Shown one piece after another: positions 37,493 through 47,661 of a stretch of DNA of 64,000 nt. The stretch is from assembly GCA_011772205.1 (NCBI GenBank), contig WVZY01000020.1, positions 1 to 64,000 on the forward strand. The letters run 5' to 3'. Made by a program: the position numbers and the translations under genes. Source of the DNA: Candidatus Latescibacterota bacterium. Lineage in GTDB: Bacteria; Krumholzibacteriota; Krumholzibacteriia; WVZY01. How positions within the stretch are numbered: position 1 is the first letter of the stretch; each line of letters begins with the position of its first letter. The notes beneath the pieces are model-generated. The model worked only from the letters and a program-made list of their open reading frames with translations, had not been told where the DNA came from and did not search any database.

Positions 37493-38746
37493 CTAATCCG
37501 AAACGCGCTGTATCTCAGCACCCAGCCCACGCAGCTTTTCCACTATTCGATCGTATCCTCTGTCGATGTGATAGACGCGAAGGACTTCGGTGGTTCCTTC
37601 CGCGACGAGCCCCGCGAGAATCAACGCAGAACTCGCCCGGATGTCCGTCGCCATCACGGGCGCTCCCTGGAAGGACGGCACGCCGTTGATAACGGCGAGG
37701 TTGCCGTCGAGACGGATGTCCGCCCCGAATCGCCGGAGCTCCGGAACGTGGGTGAACCGATCCGGATAGATCGTATCTTTTATCGTACTGAATCCTTTCG
37801 CGCGGCAGAGGACGGCCATAATTTGCGCCTGCATATCCGTTGGAAATCCCGGATATTCCCTCGTAACGATGTGCCCGGGCTCGGCCCGCTTCGGCCCCTC
37901 GACCAAAACGCTTTCGTTTTCTATTTTGATCTCTGCCCCGCTGGCTTTCAGCGCATTGAAAACGGCTTCCATGTGCGACGGGTCACACCGGTGCAAGCGA
38001 ACGGAGCCGCCGGTGATGACCGCCGCGGCGGCATACGTCCCCGCCTCGATTCTGTCAGGAATCACTCGGTGGCGGAAAGGATTTAGACTCTGGGTGCCCT
38101 CAATGGTTAGCGTCGAGGTGCCAATGCCATCGATAGCGACGCCTCCAGAAACCAGAGCCTTGGCGAGCTCGGATACCTCCGGTTCCAGCGCTGCATTGCG
38201 GATGACCGTCGTTCCCCTGGCAAGGGACGCAGCCATCATTGCGTTGGCCGTGGCGCCTACGCTCGATACGGGAAAAGCGATCTCGGTCCCTTTTAGCCGT
38301 TTTGAACTGGCATAAATGTAACCGTGATCGAGCTTGACTCGCGCTCCCAACCGCTCGATCGCCATCAGGTGCAGGTCGATCGGTCTCGGACCCCAGGCAC
38401 AACCCCCGGGCAGGCTTACCCTCGCCTTACCATGCGTGGCGAGAAGCGAGCCCAGCACATAGATGGAAGCACGCATGGTACGAACCAGATCGTAAGGCGC
38501 TTCGATCCCGTTTGCGCTCTTGGTATTGATCGAGAGCACGCTGCCATCGAGACTCGCTTCTGCGCCGAGGATCCGGAGCAATTTGATCATCGTCCGGACA
38601 TCTCTCAAATCCGGAACGTTTTCTATGGCACTCTCGCCGCGGGCAAGGAGCGAGGCCGCCATAAGAGGAAGAACTGCGTTCTTGGCGCCGCTGATTTCTA
38701 CATCGCCCTGCAGCCTGCGCGGTCCCTGGATTATGAACTTGTCCAT
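37493..38746 (-). CDS. murA: UDP-N-acetylglucosamine 1-carboxyvinyltransferase
   Basis: 417 residues, standard length. MurA transfers enolpyruvate to UDP-GlcNAc, the first committed step of peptidoglycan synthesis and the fosfomycin target. The N-terminal GAKNAVLPLMAASLL and catalytic Cys116 in LPGGCAWGPRPIDLH are present; since the reactive residue is Cys, the enzyme should be fosfomycin-sensitive in principle. AGGAGAG lies 7 bases before the ATG. The prfA-prmC-murA order is common in many phyla. Confidence 0.96.
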   Translation of the reverse strand: MDKFIIQGPRRLQGDVEISGAKNAVLPLMAASLLARGESAIENVPDLRDVRTMIKLLRILGAEASLDGSVLSINTKSANGIEAPYDLVRTMRASIYVLGSLLATHGKARVSLPGGCAWGPRPIDLHLMAIERLGARVKLDHGYIYASSKRLKGTEIAFPVSSVGATANAMMAASLARGTTVIRNAALEPEVSELAKALVSGGVAIDGIGTSTLTIEGTQSLNPFRHRVIPDRIEAGTYAAAAVITGGSVRLHRCDPSHMEAVFNALKASGAEIKIENESVLVEGPKRAEPGHIVTREYPGFPTDMQAQIMAVLCRAKGFSTIKDTIYPDRFTHVPELRRFGADIRLDGNLAVINGVPSFQGAPVMATDIRASSALILAGLVAEGTTEVLRVYHIDRGYDRIVEKLRGLGAEIQRVSD

Positions 38747-38884
38747 CGTTCGACTCTCCTGGCGGTAGTCCCGAGGCTCACATTCGCATCATTAGAGGGC
38801 AACGATTCCCTTCTTCTCCAGCAGTCATTGTATTGAAATCCTTTCGTGCGTTCGAGAGGAATCCGCAGAAGGGTTGAGGAAGAA

Positions 38885-39757
38885 TCAATGCGGACGTTGT
38901 CCGATGACGACCCGGTCCCTCCCACCGTAGTCCCAGTGCGACTCAATCTCGACAAAACCCGCTCCCTCGAGAAGCGTTTCGACCGTTTCGCGTTGCGGCG
39001 GGCCGATTTCGAATGCCGCATAGCCACCGGGGCCGATCCTGCCCGGGAGCAGCGGGATAATCATCCGGTATAAATCCGTGCCGTCGGCTCCACCATCCAG
39101 AGCCCCCACCGGCTCATGGTTCCGAATCTCGGGGGCGAGCTGGGAAATGTCACCTGTTGGTACATAAGGAGGATTGCAAACGACCACATGAAATGCTTCG
39201 CTCCCGGAGCCGAGAAACTCCCGAGCGTCCGCGCGAAGGATTCGGACGCAATGCGAAACGTTGTTCAACGAAGCGTTTTCGATGGCAAGCTGGACGGCTG
39301 CTTCACTGGAATCGACGCCGATTACTTCCGTGTCTCTGAGCCTCGCAGCGAGCGATACAGCTATCGCTCCTGTACCGCAGCATAGGTCCAGAATCCGAAG
39401 GTGCGCTGCATGGCCGATGATTTTCTTTTCGATCTTCTCCACCAGGACCTCGGTGTCGGGACGTGGAATGAAAACGCCCGCTCGGACTTTGAATGGAAGC
39501 GCCATGAAAGCGGTATCTCCGGTGATGTACTGCAGAGGTTCCCGGCTTGCTCTTCGTTTGAGATAGTTCTGATAGCGCTCAACTTCTCCGACGTCGGGTA
39601 TCCGCTGCGAATCGACGTAGAGCTCGAGTGTGCTGCAACCGAGCGCGGAGGCCAGCATCCACTCGGCGTTTTTCCGCGCATTGGGCACACCGTTCTTTTC
39701 CAAGTGCGCCCACCCCTCTCGTATGAGTTCGCGAATATTCAACCGCGTGGGCAGCAT
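38885..39757 (-). CDS. prmC: Release factor glutamine methyltransferase
   Basis: About 290 residues from the ATG at 39757 (MLPTRLNIRELIREG). A further upstream ATG at 39817 would overlap prfA by 41 bases. PrmC methylates the GGQ glutamine of release factors. The SAM-binding LDLCCGTGAIAVSLA and catalytic VCNPPYVPTG motifs, plus the N-terminal helical domain that holds the release factor, are clear. It follows its substrate gene prfA by 19 bases. Confidence 0.94.
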   Translation of the reverse strand: MLPTRLNIRELIREGWAHLEKNGVPNARKNAEWMLASALGCSTLELYVDSQRIPDVGEVERYQNYLKRRASREPLQYITGDTAFMALPFKVRAGVFIPRPDTEVLVEKIEKKIIGHAAHLRILDLCCGTGAIAVSLAARLRDTEVIGVDSSEAAVQLAIENASLNNVSHCVRILRADAREFLGSGSEAFHVVVCNPPYVPTGDISQLAPEIRNHEPVGALDGGADGTDLYRMIIPLLPGRIGPGGYAAFEIGPPQRETVETLLEGAGFVEIESHWDYGGRDRVVIGQRPH

Positions 39758-39776
39758 TGCATGGATTGAGCAAATG

Positions 39777-40835
39777 TTATTGGACCTTCGAAATAGTATC
39801 CGCCTCGGCAAGGGCATCGATCAGCGGATCCAGTTCCCCGCTGAGGATTTCATTCAAGCGGTGCAGGGTGAGGGTTATACGATGATCCGTTATGCGCTGC
39901 TGAGGGAAATTGTACGTTCGGATTTTCGCACTCCGGTCTCCAGATCCTATTTGGGTTTTGCGCTCCTTCGCGACTTTCTCCTCCTGCTCTCTTCTCGCTT
40001 TGTCGAGAAGCCGCGCCCTCAGGACCCTCATCGCTTTTTCCCTGTTTTTGTGTTGGGACTTTTCATCCTGGCACGTGACCACAAGACCGCTTGGAACATG
40101 CGTGATCCGCACAGCGCTGTCCGTTGTATTCACGCTCTGTCCCCCCGGACCGCTCGATCGGAAAACATCCAGGCGAATGTCTTTGGGATCGATCTGGACG
40201 TCCACCTCCTCCGCCTCCGGAAGCACGGCCACCGACACGGCGGATGTGTGGATCCTCCCGCTGGATTCGGTGACAGGTACCCTCTGCACCCTGTGAACGC
40301 CGCTTTCATACTTCAGCTTCCCGTAGGCATTGGAGCCACGGACCAGAAAAATTACCTCTTTGACCCCGCCGAGCCCCGTCTGATTGGTGCTGAGAAGTTC
40401 CACTTTCCATCCCTTCGCTTCCGCGTATCGCGTATACATGCGGAGCAGATCGGAAGCGAAAAGAGTGGCTTCCTCTCCTCCAGTTCCAGCGCGGATCTCG
40501 ATAATGGTGTTCTTCGAATCGTTCGGGTCCTTGGGGACCAGGAGACTCTGGATGGTTTCTTCGAGCTTTTCCCTTTCGACCTCCAGCTCCTCGATCTCGC
40601 TCCTGGCCATATCGACGAGTTCGTCGTCCCCTCCCGAAGCCACAATCGCCTTGTCATCCTCCAAGGCCCCTTCGACGTCCTCGAGCTTCCGAATCGCCGA
40701 AGCCGCTTCCTCTAACTCGGCCCTTGCCTTGGCGATCTCTTTATAGCGATTGGGATCTCCCAGAACGTCCTCATCGGTCAGTTTCTTCGTAAGGTCGTCA
40801 AATTTCAACAATATCAGCTTATATTTTGCTTCCAT
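39777..40835 (-). CDS. prfA: Peptide chain release factor 1
   Basis: About 352 residues from the ATG at 40835; a GTG four codons earlier (40847) is an alternative. RF1 reads UAA and UAG stop codons. The stop-recognition tripeptide is PVT ([11 protein letters not shown]), the RF1 rather than RF2 form, and the peptidyl-hydrolysis motif GGQ is in [16 protein letters not shown] lies upstream of the ATG. It follows yqhQ by 38 bases. Confidence 0.95.
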   Translation of the reverse strand: MEAKYKLILLKFDDLTKKLTDEDVLGDPNRYKEIAKARAELEEAASAIRKLEDVEGALEDDKAIVASGGDDELVDMARSEIEELEVEREKLEETIQSLLVPKDPNDSKNTIIEIRAGTGGEEATLFASDLLRMYTRYAEAKGWKVELLSTNQTGLGGVKEVIFLVRGSNAYGKLKYESGVHRVQRVPVTESSGRIHTSAVSVAVLPEAEEVDVQIDPKDIRLDVFRSSGPGGQSVNTTDSAVRITHVPSGLVVTCQDEKSQHKNREKAMRVLRARLLDKARREQEEKVAKERKTQIGSGDRSAKIRTYNFPQQRITDHRITLTLHRLNEILSGELDPLIDALAEADTISKVQ

Positions 40836-40873
40836 ATCGAGTGGCACCTCTCAGCGCTTTTGAGGGAAAATGA

Positions 40874-41782
40874 TTAAGTAGAGGGAAGCTCGAGCTTGAC
40901 GGATTTGTAATCAAGGCATGCATCCAAAGCGGCAATCGCAACTTCCAGCATGTCTTCGGAAGGCTCTTGTGTGGTGATTTTTTGAAGTGCAAGCCCGGGC
41001 CAAACAGCGGGTTTTACTATTCTACTGAAGCTCTCCTTGGATGACAGCTTGACGAACTCGAAGGAGATACCGCCGATCAAAGGGATCATGGCGAAACGCA
41101 GGAGCCGGTCTGACCAGGAATCCGGACGCCCTAGGAAAATAAAAACGATGATGCTCACTAACATCACAACGATGAGAAAACTAGTCCCGCAACGCGGATG
41201 GAGGGTCGAAAACTCCTTTGCAGTCTCCGTCGTCAGATCTTTGCCCGCCTCGAAGGCGAATATCGTTTTATGCTCGGCGCCGTGATACTGGAATATCCGT
41301 CTCATCTCTTTCCAGCGTGAAACGAGATAAATATACAAAAGAAAAATTGCCAGGCGAAACGCACCGTCGAGGAGGTTGAACGCCAGGCCACCCTTTACCG
41401 GAGTGAGCTCGGTCAGAACAAGCGGCAGGTAGAAGAAGAGAGAAATCCCCAGCCCAAGGGCGAGAACAATAGACCCGAAAATCGCCAGCGTGGATCCACC
41501 GGATTTTTTACTGCGGTCCTTTTCTTCCTCTTCTACCGCCTGAGAGGCCGAAAACGATAACGACCGGATGCCGACAAACAAAGTCTCGATGAGGTTGATC
41601 GCCCCTCTGATAATCGGGATGTTGAGAAACTTGAACCTGTGTGTAAGACCTACATAGGGAGTTTTCTGGATGACGATCCTTCCTTGAGGCGTACGAACGG
41701 CCGTTGCGTAATACGTGGGAGAACGCATCATCACTCCCTCGATCACCGCCTGGCCTCCTATATTCACTTTGCTCCTGGACAT
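40874..41782 (-). CDS. yqhQ: DUF1385 family membrane protein (YqhQ-like)
   Basis: About 302 residues from the ATG at 41782 (MSRSKVNIGGQAVIEGVMMRSP). The family signature GGQAVIEGVMMRSP, the central RIFQYHGAEHKTIFAFE and HPRCGTSFL are diagnostic of DUF1385. About four membrane helices lie between 110 and 250. Its function is not established. The position rpmE-yqhQ-prfA-prmC is widely conserved, which suggests a link to translation or envelope metabolism. Confidence 0.88.
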   Translation of the reverse strand: MSRSKVNIGGQAVIEGVMMRSPTYYATAVRTPQGRIVIQKTPYVGLTHRFKFLNIPIIRGAINLIETLFVGIRSLSFSASQAVEEEEKDRSKKSGGSTLAIFGSIVLALGLGISLFFYLPLVLTELTPVKGGLAFNLLDGAFRLAIFLLYIYLVSRWKEMRRIFQYHGAEHKTIFAFEAGKDLTTETAKEFSTLHPRCGTSFLIVVMLVSIIVFIFLGRPDSWSDRLLRFAMIPLIGGISFEFVKLSSKESFSRIVKPAVWPGLALQKITTQEPSEDMLEVAIAALDACLDYKSVKLELPST

Positions 41783-41863
41783 GAATATATCCCGCTCGAA
41801 ACGCAGTCGGCCGACCGCCACATTGCCGGCCGGCCTACCGCAAATTCTTAGCTTGATAAGAAC

Positions 41864-42082
41864 CTATTTCTCTGGATCAGAGTCCTGGTAGTTATACTTT
41901 TTCCGGAAACGCTCGACACGCCCGGTGGAATCGACGAGCTTCTGCTTTCCGGTGAAAAACGGGTGGCAGTTGGAACAAATTTCGACGTGAATATTTTCGA
42001 CGGTAGAACGCGTCTCGATCATGTTGCCGCAGTGGCAAATGATTTTCGTCAGTTTGTACTCGGGATGAATTCCCTTCTTCAT
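41864..42082 (-). CDS. rpmE: 50S ribosomal protein L31
   Basis: 72 residues from the ATG at 42082, which has GAGGAG 8 bases upstream; the open frame extends 16 codons further but without a site. It is a zinc-type (C+) L31: Cys16, Cys18, Cys36 and Cys39 (ICHCGN and [14 protein letters not shown]). It lies between rho and yqhQ, as in many bacteria. Confidence 0.95.
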   Translation of the reverse strand: MKKGIHPEYKLTKIICHCGNMIETRSTVENIHVEICSNCHPFFTGKQKLVDSTGRVERFRKKYNYQDSDPEK

Positions 42083-42244
42083 TCCATATCTCCTCTCTTG
42101 AACGCCCTCTTTCCGAGGGAACACCCGCAACGGCTACTCACAGGCCGACCGGGTTTCTCAGCTTGAACTTAAATATAACAGCAGTCCCGAGTTGAAGCAA
42201 CTGTGTTCTTGTTCGAAATATATTTCGATCATAAGATGAGCCGG

Positions 42245-43492
42245 CTAGGCGTTCATGGATTTGAGGAATTGGGCATTCGTCTTCGTTTTTCCGAGCTTCT
42301 CCAGGAGAAATTCCATGGCTTCAACGAGTGGTTTTTCGTTCAGGAACTTCCTCAAAATCCATATTTTATCCAGTGTTTTCTTCTCTATCAGGAGCTCCTC
42401 TTTCCGGGTACCCGATTTAAATATGTCGATCGAAGGGAATATTCGCTTTTCGGTCAGCCTCCGGTCAAGAACGAGCTCCATGTTGCCCGTCCCTTTAAAC
42501 TCTTCGAAGATCACCTCATCCATCCGGCTCCCCGTTTCAATAAGGGCTGTGGCGATGATTGTGAGACTTCCGTTCCCCTCGATATTTCTCGCTGCTCCGA
42601 AAAAGCGTTTCGGCCGTTGGAGGGCGTTCGAATCGACACCACCGGAAAGGATCTTTCCGCTGTGAGGCACGACCGAGTTATGAGCGCGTGCGAGACGCGT
42701 GATGCTGTCGAGCAGAATCACCACATCCTTGCCGTGCTCGACGAGACGCTTCGCCTTCTCGATAACCATGTCGGCCACCTGAACATGTCTTTCCGCCGGT
42801 TCGTCGAAAGTCGAACTGATTACCTCCCCCTTAACGGAACGCTCCATGTCGGTAACCTCTTCGGGTCGTTCATCGATGAGGAGCACAATGAGCTTGACCT
42901 CTTTGTGATTCGTCGTGATCGCGTTGGCGATTTTCTGGAGCAGGATCGTCTTGCCCGTTCTCGGCTGCGCCACAATCAATCCTCTTTGGCCCTTGCCGAT
43001 AGGTGTGAGGAGATTTATCAACCTTGTTGAAAGATCACTCGCTGAGTTTTCGAGATTTAGCATCTCCTCCGGATAGAGCGGCGTCAGGTTGTCATACAGA
43101 GGCTTTGCTTTGGAAACATCGGGATGCTCGAAGTTTACCGCTTCGACCTTCAGGAGGGCGAAGTACCGCTCGGAGTCCTTTGGGGACCGGATCTGGCCGG
43201 AAATGGTGTCCCCCGTCCGCAGATCGAATTTCTTGATCTGGGATGGAGAGACGTAAATGTCGTCCGGCCCGGGCAAATAGTTATAATCCGGGGATCTCAA
43301 GAAACCATACCCCTCAGGCAGCACCTGGAGTACGCCCTCGGCGAAGATCAAACCGTTCTGCTCGGTTTGAGCTTCGAGGATTTTGAAGATCAACTCCTGT
43401 TTGCGCATGCTGCTGGTACCTTCGATTTTGAGGGAGTTGGCAACGTTCAACAACTCCATGATCGTTTTATTCTTTAGCTCTGCTATGTCCAT
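42245..43492 (-). CDS. rho: Transcription termination factor Rho
   Basis: 415 residues from the ATG at 43492 ([15 protein letters not shown]), supported by AGGAG just upstream; 43 extra open codons lie further up but look unlike Rho. Rho is the hexameric RNA helicase that ends transcription. The N-terminal RNA-binding fold ([33 protein letters not shown]), Walker [14 protein letters not shown]-loop [20 protein letters not shown] region and [12 protein letters not shown] are all present. A likely leader of about 150 bases precedes it, common in self-regulated rho genes. Confidence 0.96.
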   Translation of the reverse strand: MDIAELKNKTIMELLNVANSLKIEGTSSMRKQELIFKILEAQTEQNGLIFAEGVLQVLPEGYGFLRSPDYNYLPGPDDIYVSPSQIKKFDLRTGDTISGQIRSPKDSERYFALLKVEAVNFEHPDVSKAKPLYDNLTPLYPEEMLNLENSASDLSTRLINLLTPIGKGQRGLIVAQPRTGKTILLQKIANAITTNHKEVKLIVLLIDERPEEVTDMERSVKGEVISSTFDEPAERHVQVADMVIEKAKRLVEHGKDVVILLDSITRLARAHNSVVPHSGKILSGGVDSNALQRPKRFFGAARNIEGNGSLTIIATALIETGSRMDEVIFEEFKGTGNMELVLDRRLTEKRIFPSIDIFKSGTRKEELLIEKKTLDKIWILRKFLNEKPLVEAMEFLLEKLGKTKTNAQFLKSMNA

Positions 43493-43870
43493 GTACGCAC
43501 TCCTGAAAGTCATCGGATTGTGTGGCACCTCCGGATGTCGATTCCGGTCTGGAAGTAAGGGGCATCGGAGCAGAGTGAGAGCGGCTGCTCGAACCGCCTC
43601 ACTCCCCCTCCAGCACACCATTACGCCAGAAGAAGGAAAGCCATAATTAATGAAGGCTTAGAGGGTTGTGACAAGGGGGGCAAAGAATATCGGGCTTGTT
43701 CCAGTGCCACCCCTGATGATTCGCGAGCTACTATAGCCGCTAACCGGCTTCAGATGCAAACAACGATAAAAAGAGCAATTTTCATTCCAGAACCGGCTTC
43801 CGAGCCTATTCTTGCTCAATATGAAAGCTGACGAATTATGTTTTGAAGAACAACCGCCTCTTCCCGGATT
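43493..43870 (-). promoter_or_regulatory. rho leader and promoter region
   Basis: About 380 bases without a supported gene. A weak promoter candidate on the minus strand is TTGTCA (43674-43669), a 17-base spacer and ATTAAT (43651-43646); it would give a leader of about 150 bases. Further upstream a 5-bp hairpin AGCCG/CGGCT lies near 43735-43750, and the 10-base word GAAGCCGGTT occurs twice on the minus strand. Nothing here is a convincing intrinsic terminator for the lipoprotein gene. Confidence 0.35.
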
Positions 43871-44962
43871 CTACTGTCCCTGTTCTTTCTTTGCCATTAT
43901 TTCTGCATATTTCTCGGCGCATTGTCTGGCCTTTTCCTTGTCGCCAATTTTGCTATAGCTCATTGAAAGAAGCCGCCAGCCGCGTTCATCATCGGGCCAG
44001 ATGTTGATGTACTTCTCGCCCCATGCAATCCCGCTGGACCAATCTTCTTTAGCCATATAGGCGATGATCAGGTTCATCATCGTTTGGGCATCTTCCGTTT
44101 CGAGTTCCAATGCTTTTTCATAATAGTAAATAGCGCGATTGAGTGCCTCGGGATCTTCCTCTCTCATGAAGTAATTGACTCGACCCAGATCGTAATAGAG
44201 CTTGAAGTCCTCGGCACCAATTTTAATGCGGGCATCCGCAGCCATCTTGAGAAACATGTTGGCGGCTTTCCAGTCTTGATTGTTGAACCGCTGGACACCC
44301 AAGCGTTCGATCACATCGTAATTCGCTGGATCTTCCTCGACCAACCGATTAAACCGCGAGACCGCTTCCTCGACACGACCAACTTCGGCAAGCTCCCTGC
44401 CTACAAGCCCCAGAGCGTCTATATAATGGCTCTGATCTGGAGTGCTCTTTTCGAGACACTGTTCGAGAGCTTCGATCGATCTCTCATGATAAGTGGAATC
44501 CTCTGCGGCAAGTCTCGAATAAGCGACACCGAGGTTATAGTAAGCGACGGACTGGCGCGGATCAGCCTGGGTAGCCGCTATGAATTCCTCAGCGGCGGCG
44601 TTATACTCCTTGTCCTGGAATGCAGCCTGGCCGGAGTTGTAATGCTTCGAATAATTGTGCTTGATGTTGTTCTCTGCAAGCTCTTTTCTCTTATCGCTCG
44701 GATCGAGTTCCACTGATTTCTGGAAATTCTCATACGCTAACGCGACGCTGTCCAGGTTGCTGTAGGAGATGCCGAGCTGGAAATAAGCTTCTGCATCTCT
44801 CGGATTCTCTTGGAGCGCCTGCTTCGCGTATCCGATCGCAAGATCGTAGTTCCCCTCCTGGTTTCTCAGAATGGCACTCGTGGTCGCTACCGACTTGCAT
44901 CCACTGACAACGACGATCGCCAGTAACATCAGCCAAGCTATATGCGCTAGACGAATCTTCAT
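43871..44962 (-). CDS. TPR-repeat lipoprotein
   Basis: 363 residues. The signal peptide ends in the lipobox VVSGC (Cys22), so it is an envelope lipoprotein. The rest is tetratricopeptide repeats, about eight to nine helical pairs, for example EAYFQLGISYSNLDSVALAY, VAYYNLGVAYSRL and AIYYYEKALELETEDAQTM. TPR lipoproteins act as scaffolds in envelope assembly or secretion; no specific partner can be named. GGGAGGG precedes the ATG. It is preceded by tandem promoter candidates about 250 bases upstream. Confidence 0.85.
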   Translation of the reverse strand: MKIRLAHIAWLMLLAIVVVSGCKSVATTSAILRNQEGNYDLAIGYAKQALQENPRDAEAYFQLGISYSNLDSVALAYENFQKSVELDPSDKRKELAENNIKHNYSKHYNSGQAAFQDKEYNAAAEEFIAATQADPRQSVAYYNLGVAYSRLAAEDSTYHERSIEALEQCLEKSTPDQSHYIDALGLVGRELAEVGRVEEAVSRFNRLVEEDPANYDVIERLGVQRFNNQDWKAANMFLKMAADARIKIGAEDFKLYYDLGRVNYFMREEDPEALNRAIYYYEKALELETEDAQTMMNLIIAYMAKEDWSSGIAWGEKYINIWPDDERGWRLLSMSYSKIGDKEKARQCAEKYAEIMAKKEQGQ

Positions 44963-45340
44963 TCACATCCCTCCCATTAAGATAATAGAAGCGCTTCCAA
45001 CCTGGGTTTCCAGTCTAAGGATTCCACCGCAAACTTGCAAGCAATGCTAACACCCGCCCACCAAAACGGGCAACCACCATCGCTGGCCCGGTTGATTACA
45101 AGTAGCCGTGATCCTATTCAAGTTAGAGGCGGGTATCGTGTATAGATGGTTTACCAAATGTCGCTTACGCGGGCAACTGAATACTCAATAATTCGGGGGT
45201 GTGTCCTGATTAAATACTAATGCTTTTCCCCTGAGTGTCAAGGCATTTTAGCCGGGTGCCCGAATCCTTGTCAATCGATTTCGCCTTTTAGATTTGGACC
45301 TAGGGCGTCGCGGGTGGGGTATCCTCGGTCGCTGCTGGAT
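44963..45340. other. Intergenic region with a long leader upstream of the TPR lipoprotein
   Basis: About 380 bases between priA (stop 45341) and the TPR lipoprotein (start 44962). The left half would be a leader of roughly 210-250 bases if transcription starts at the tandem promoters at 45214-45274. It contains a GCCC/GGGC hairpin near 45060-45080. A possible third promoter closer to the gene (TTGCAA, 17 bases, TAGACT) was noted. No riboswitch class was recognised. Confidence 0.45.
45214..45274 (-). promoter_or_regulatory. Tandem promoters upstream of the TPR lipoprotein gene
   Basis: Two good -35/-10 pairs overlap on the minus strand. P1 is TTGACA (45274-45269), 18 bases, TAAAAT (45250-45245). 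P2 is TTGACA (45241-45236), 16 bases, TAGTAT (45219-45214). Both -35 boxes are perfect. They imply strong or doubly controlled expression with a long untranslated leader. Confidence 0.6.
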
Positions 45341-47578
45341 TTAGTAAAAGGATTCCGGGTCGATGTCCCACCGTAGTTCCACCGACCGACCGCCTTCTTC
45401 CCGTGCTGTGATTCTCTCGAAGGCCGTCAGCGCTGCCTGCTTGTTTTCGCTCGAAAACCGGCCTTTGATCAGGACCTGCTCCCGATAGCGGTTCTTGACG
45501 CGTGCGATGACCGGAGGGGAGGGACCGAGAATATCGGCTTTTCCTCGAGGAAACACTTCCCTGATGTCTCTTGTCCATTTCGATACTACACGCTTGAGCG
45601 CTCTCTGATTGGCCGAGCTGAGGGAGGCAAGGATAATCCGGCTGAATGGTGGATATTTCAAGAGCTTTCGCACCTTCAGCTCCTCTCTCATGAAACCTGC
45701 ATAATCGTGAGCTTGGAGGAACTTGAACACGTGATGTTCCGGCATAAACGTTTGCACGATTACATTCCCTCCGCGCCCCTCTCGCCCCGCCCGCCCAGAC
45801 ACTTGGGCTAGAATCTGGAATGTTTTCTCGGCCGAGCGAAAGTCGGGGAAGTTCAGGCCCTCTTCGGCATGGAGAACCCCCACCAGACTCACACCAGGAA
45901 AATGATGGCCTTTCGTTACCATTTGTGTGCCGATGAGCACGGGATACCTCCCCGTGCTAAAAGCCTCGAGTATTTTCCGGTGGCCCCGTTTTCCTCCCGT
46001 TGTGTCCGCATCCATTCGGAGGATCCCGACTCCGGGGAATAGGCCTTGTAATTCAAGCTCCACCCGCTGCGTCCCCACCCCGGAGAAAAACAACCGCCTT
46101 TCCCCACAGACCCGGCAACGGGAGGGCGCCGCTTCATCGTAACCGCAAAAATGGCATAACAGCCTGCGGCCGATACGGTGATAGGTAAGGGATATATCGC
46201 AGTTCCTGCAGCGGGCAACCCACCCGCAGGCGCCGCACTGGACGAATCTCGCGTGGCCCCGTTTGTTGAGAAAAATAATGCTCTGCTGTCCTGCGCTGAT
46301 GCTGGCTTCCAACCGTTCGATGAGGACTTTCGAGAAAAAGCCGCTCCTTGCAGGTTCCTCTCTCATATCGATCAAATGGATCCGGGGCATTTCCGTTCCG
46401 CCGACGCGCTCGGGGAGGACGAGATACTCATATCGACCGGAGTCGGCCTGGTGAAGACTCTCGGCCGAAGGTGTTGCTGAACCGAGCAGGACGGTGAGGT
46501 TTTCGTATTTACCCCTCATTAGCGCCACACTTCTTGCGTGGTAGCGGGGTTTATCTTCCTGCTTGTATGAATCATCCTGCTCTTCGTCCACTATGATCAG
46601 CTTCAAATTTTTTACCGGGCTAAAAATCGCGGAGCGTGGCCCCAATACAAGCCGGCACTTCCCGTCCTCGATTTGCTTCCACATCCGAAGACGTTCGGCA
46701 CGGTTTAGACGGCTATGGATGATTGCGATGCCCTTCCCGAACAACCGCCTGTAACGTGTTGTCGCTTGTGGAAGAAGACCGATCTCGGGTACCAGAACGA
46801 TGCAGCCCCCATTTTGGGAGAGCGCGTAGCGTGCGGCGCGGAGATATACTTCGGTTTTCCCACTCCCCGTTACACCGTGCAGAAGAAAGGGTGAAAAACC
46901 ACCAGCCGCTATGGATTTCTCAACCGATTCGAGAGCCTTTTTCTGCGATGCATTCAGCCTTTTTACTTCGCGCTCGATCGATTCCAAAGGCGAAATCACC
47001 TTCTCGGGCTCGAGCAAGACGAAGCCTTTCTCCACCAGATTTTTCAAGACTGTGCGGGGGTACCCCCATTCGCTGACGATCACATCGAGCGGCGCCCCGC
47101 CCCCGGCGATGTTGAGCGCTCTTAACAGAGCGAGCTGCCGGTTCGCTCGCGTGAGCGATCTCTCCGCTTCCTCCAGCGCGCCCCCGGAACGGGTCAGGCG
47201 CGCCACGCCCTCAAAGCGGCTCCTGGCTTTCGACGGTCCCGCTCGGGGCGGGAGTAATGCGTGGGCCGATTCACCGAGCGAGCAGCCGTAATAAGAGGCG
47301 ATCCATTTCGCCAGTTCGACGAGAGACGGATTCAGATAGCCGTCTGCCACGCTTTGGATTGCACGCGTTTTGGGGAAATCACTTTTGTCTGAAACACCAA
47401 GGACGAGACCGCTCAATACTCGTTTGCCAAGAGGGACTTCAACCCGGCTGCCAACGAATACGGAGCCAGCAAACTCTTGCGGCACCTCATAAGTAAAGAG
47501 GGTATCCACTGGAATGGGTAGCGCGACTTTGACGAACGTCGCAGCGCGGGTGGGTGAACGAATGACTCCTGCTTGCAT
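45341..47578 (-). CDS. priA: Primosomal helicase PriA
   Basis: 745 residues. PriA reloads DnaB at stalled forks. The DNA-binding N-terminal domain (about 15-110), Walker A HGVTGSGKTEVYLRA, DEEQ box IIVDEEQDDSYKQ, helicase motifs QMVTKGHHFPGVSLVG and QVSGRAGR, and the paired zinc motifs between the two (CGACGWVARCRNCD and CHFCGY with CRVCG) identify it. The ATG at 47578 has no clear ribosome site, and a promoter -10 box lies only 8 bases upstream, hinting at a near-leaderless transcript. It also lies 83 bases after the receiver gene. Confidence 0.94.
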   Translation of the reverse strand: MQAGVIRSPTRAATFVKVALPIPVDTLFTYEVPQEFAGSVFVGSRVEVPLGKRVLSGLVLGVSDKSDFPKTRAIQSVADGYLNPSLVELAKWIASYYGCSLGESAHALLPPRAGPSKARSRFEGVARLTRSGGALEEAERSLTRANRQLALLRALNIAGGGAPLDVIVSEWGYPRTVLKNLVEKGFVLLEPEKVISPLESIEREVKRLNASQKKALESVEKSIAAGGFSPFLLHGVTGSGKTEVYLRAARYALSQNGGCIVLVPEIGLLPQATTRYRRLFGKGIAIIHSRLNRAERLRMWKQIEDGKCRLVLGPRSAIFSPVKNLKLIIVDEEQDDSYKQEDKPRYHARSVALMRGKYENLTVLLGSATPSAESLHQADSGRYEYLVLPERVGGTEMPRIHLIDMREEPARSGFFSKVLIERLEASISAGQQSIIFLNKRGHARFVQCGACGWVARCRNCDISLTYHRIGRRLLCHFCGYDEAAPSRCRVCGERRLFFSGVGTQRVELELQGLFPGVGILRMDADTTGGKRGHRKILEAFSTGRYPVLIGTQMVTKGHHFPGVSLVGVLHAEEGLNFPDFRSAEKTFQILAQVSGRAGREGRGGNVIVQTFMPEHHVFKFLQAHDYAGFMREELKVRKLLKYPPFSRIILASLSSANQRALKRVVSKWTRDIREVFPRGKADILGPSPPVIARVKNRYREQVLIKGRFSSENKQAALTAFERITAREEGGRSVELRWDIDPESFY

Positions 47579-47586
47579 TTTGAAAG

Positions 47587-47615
47587 ATTATAATCCTCTG
47601 ACGTCTTACAAGCAA
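47587..47615 (-). promoter_or_regulatory. Probable priA promoter giving a near-leaderless mRNA
   Basis: On the minus strand TTGCTT (47615-47610), a 17-base spacer and a perfect TATAAT (47592-47587). Only 8 bases separate the -10 box from the priA ATG (47578), so transcription would start at or next to the start codon. The absence of a ribosome site before priA agrees with this reading. Confidence 0.5.
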
Positions 47616-47661
47616 GCGGATCGCTCATCGCGGGAAATGATGGTCTTCCGGAACGCATATC

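Noticed and set aside
43493-43621. N-terminal extension of Rho (43 codons).
   Set aside because: The sequence is unlike Rho, and the ATG at 43492 follows AGGAG at good spacing.
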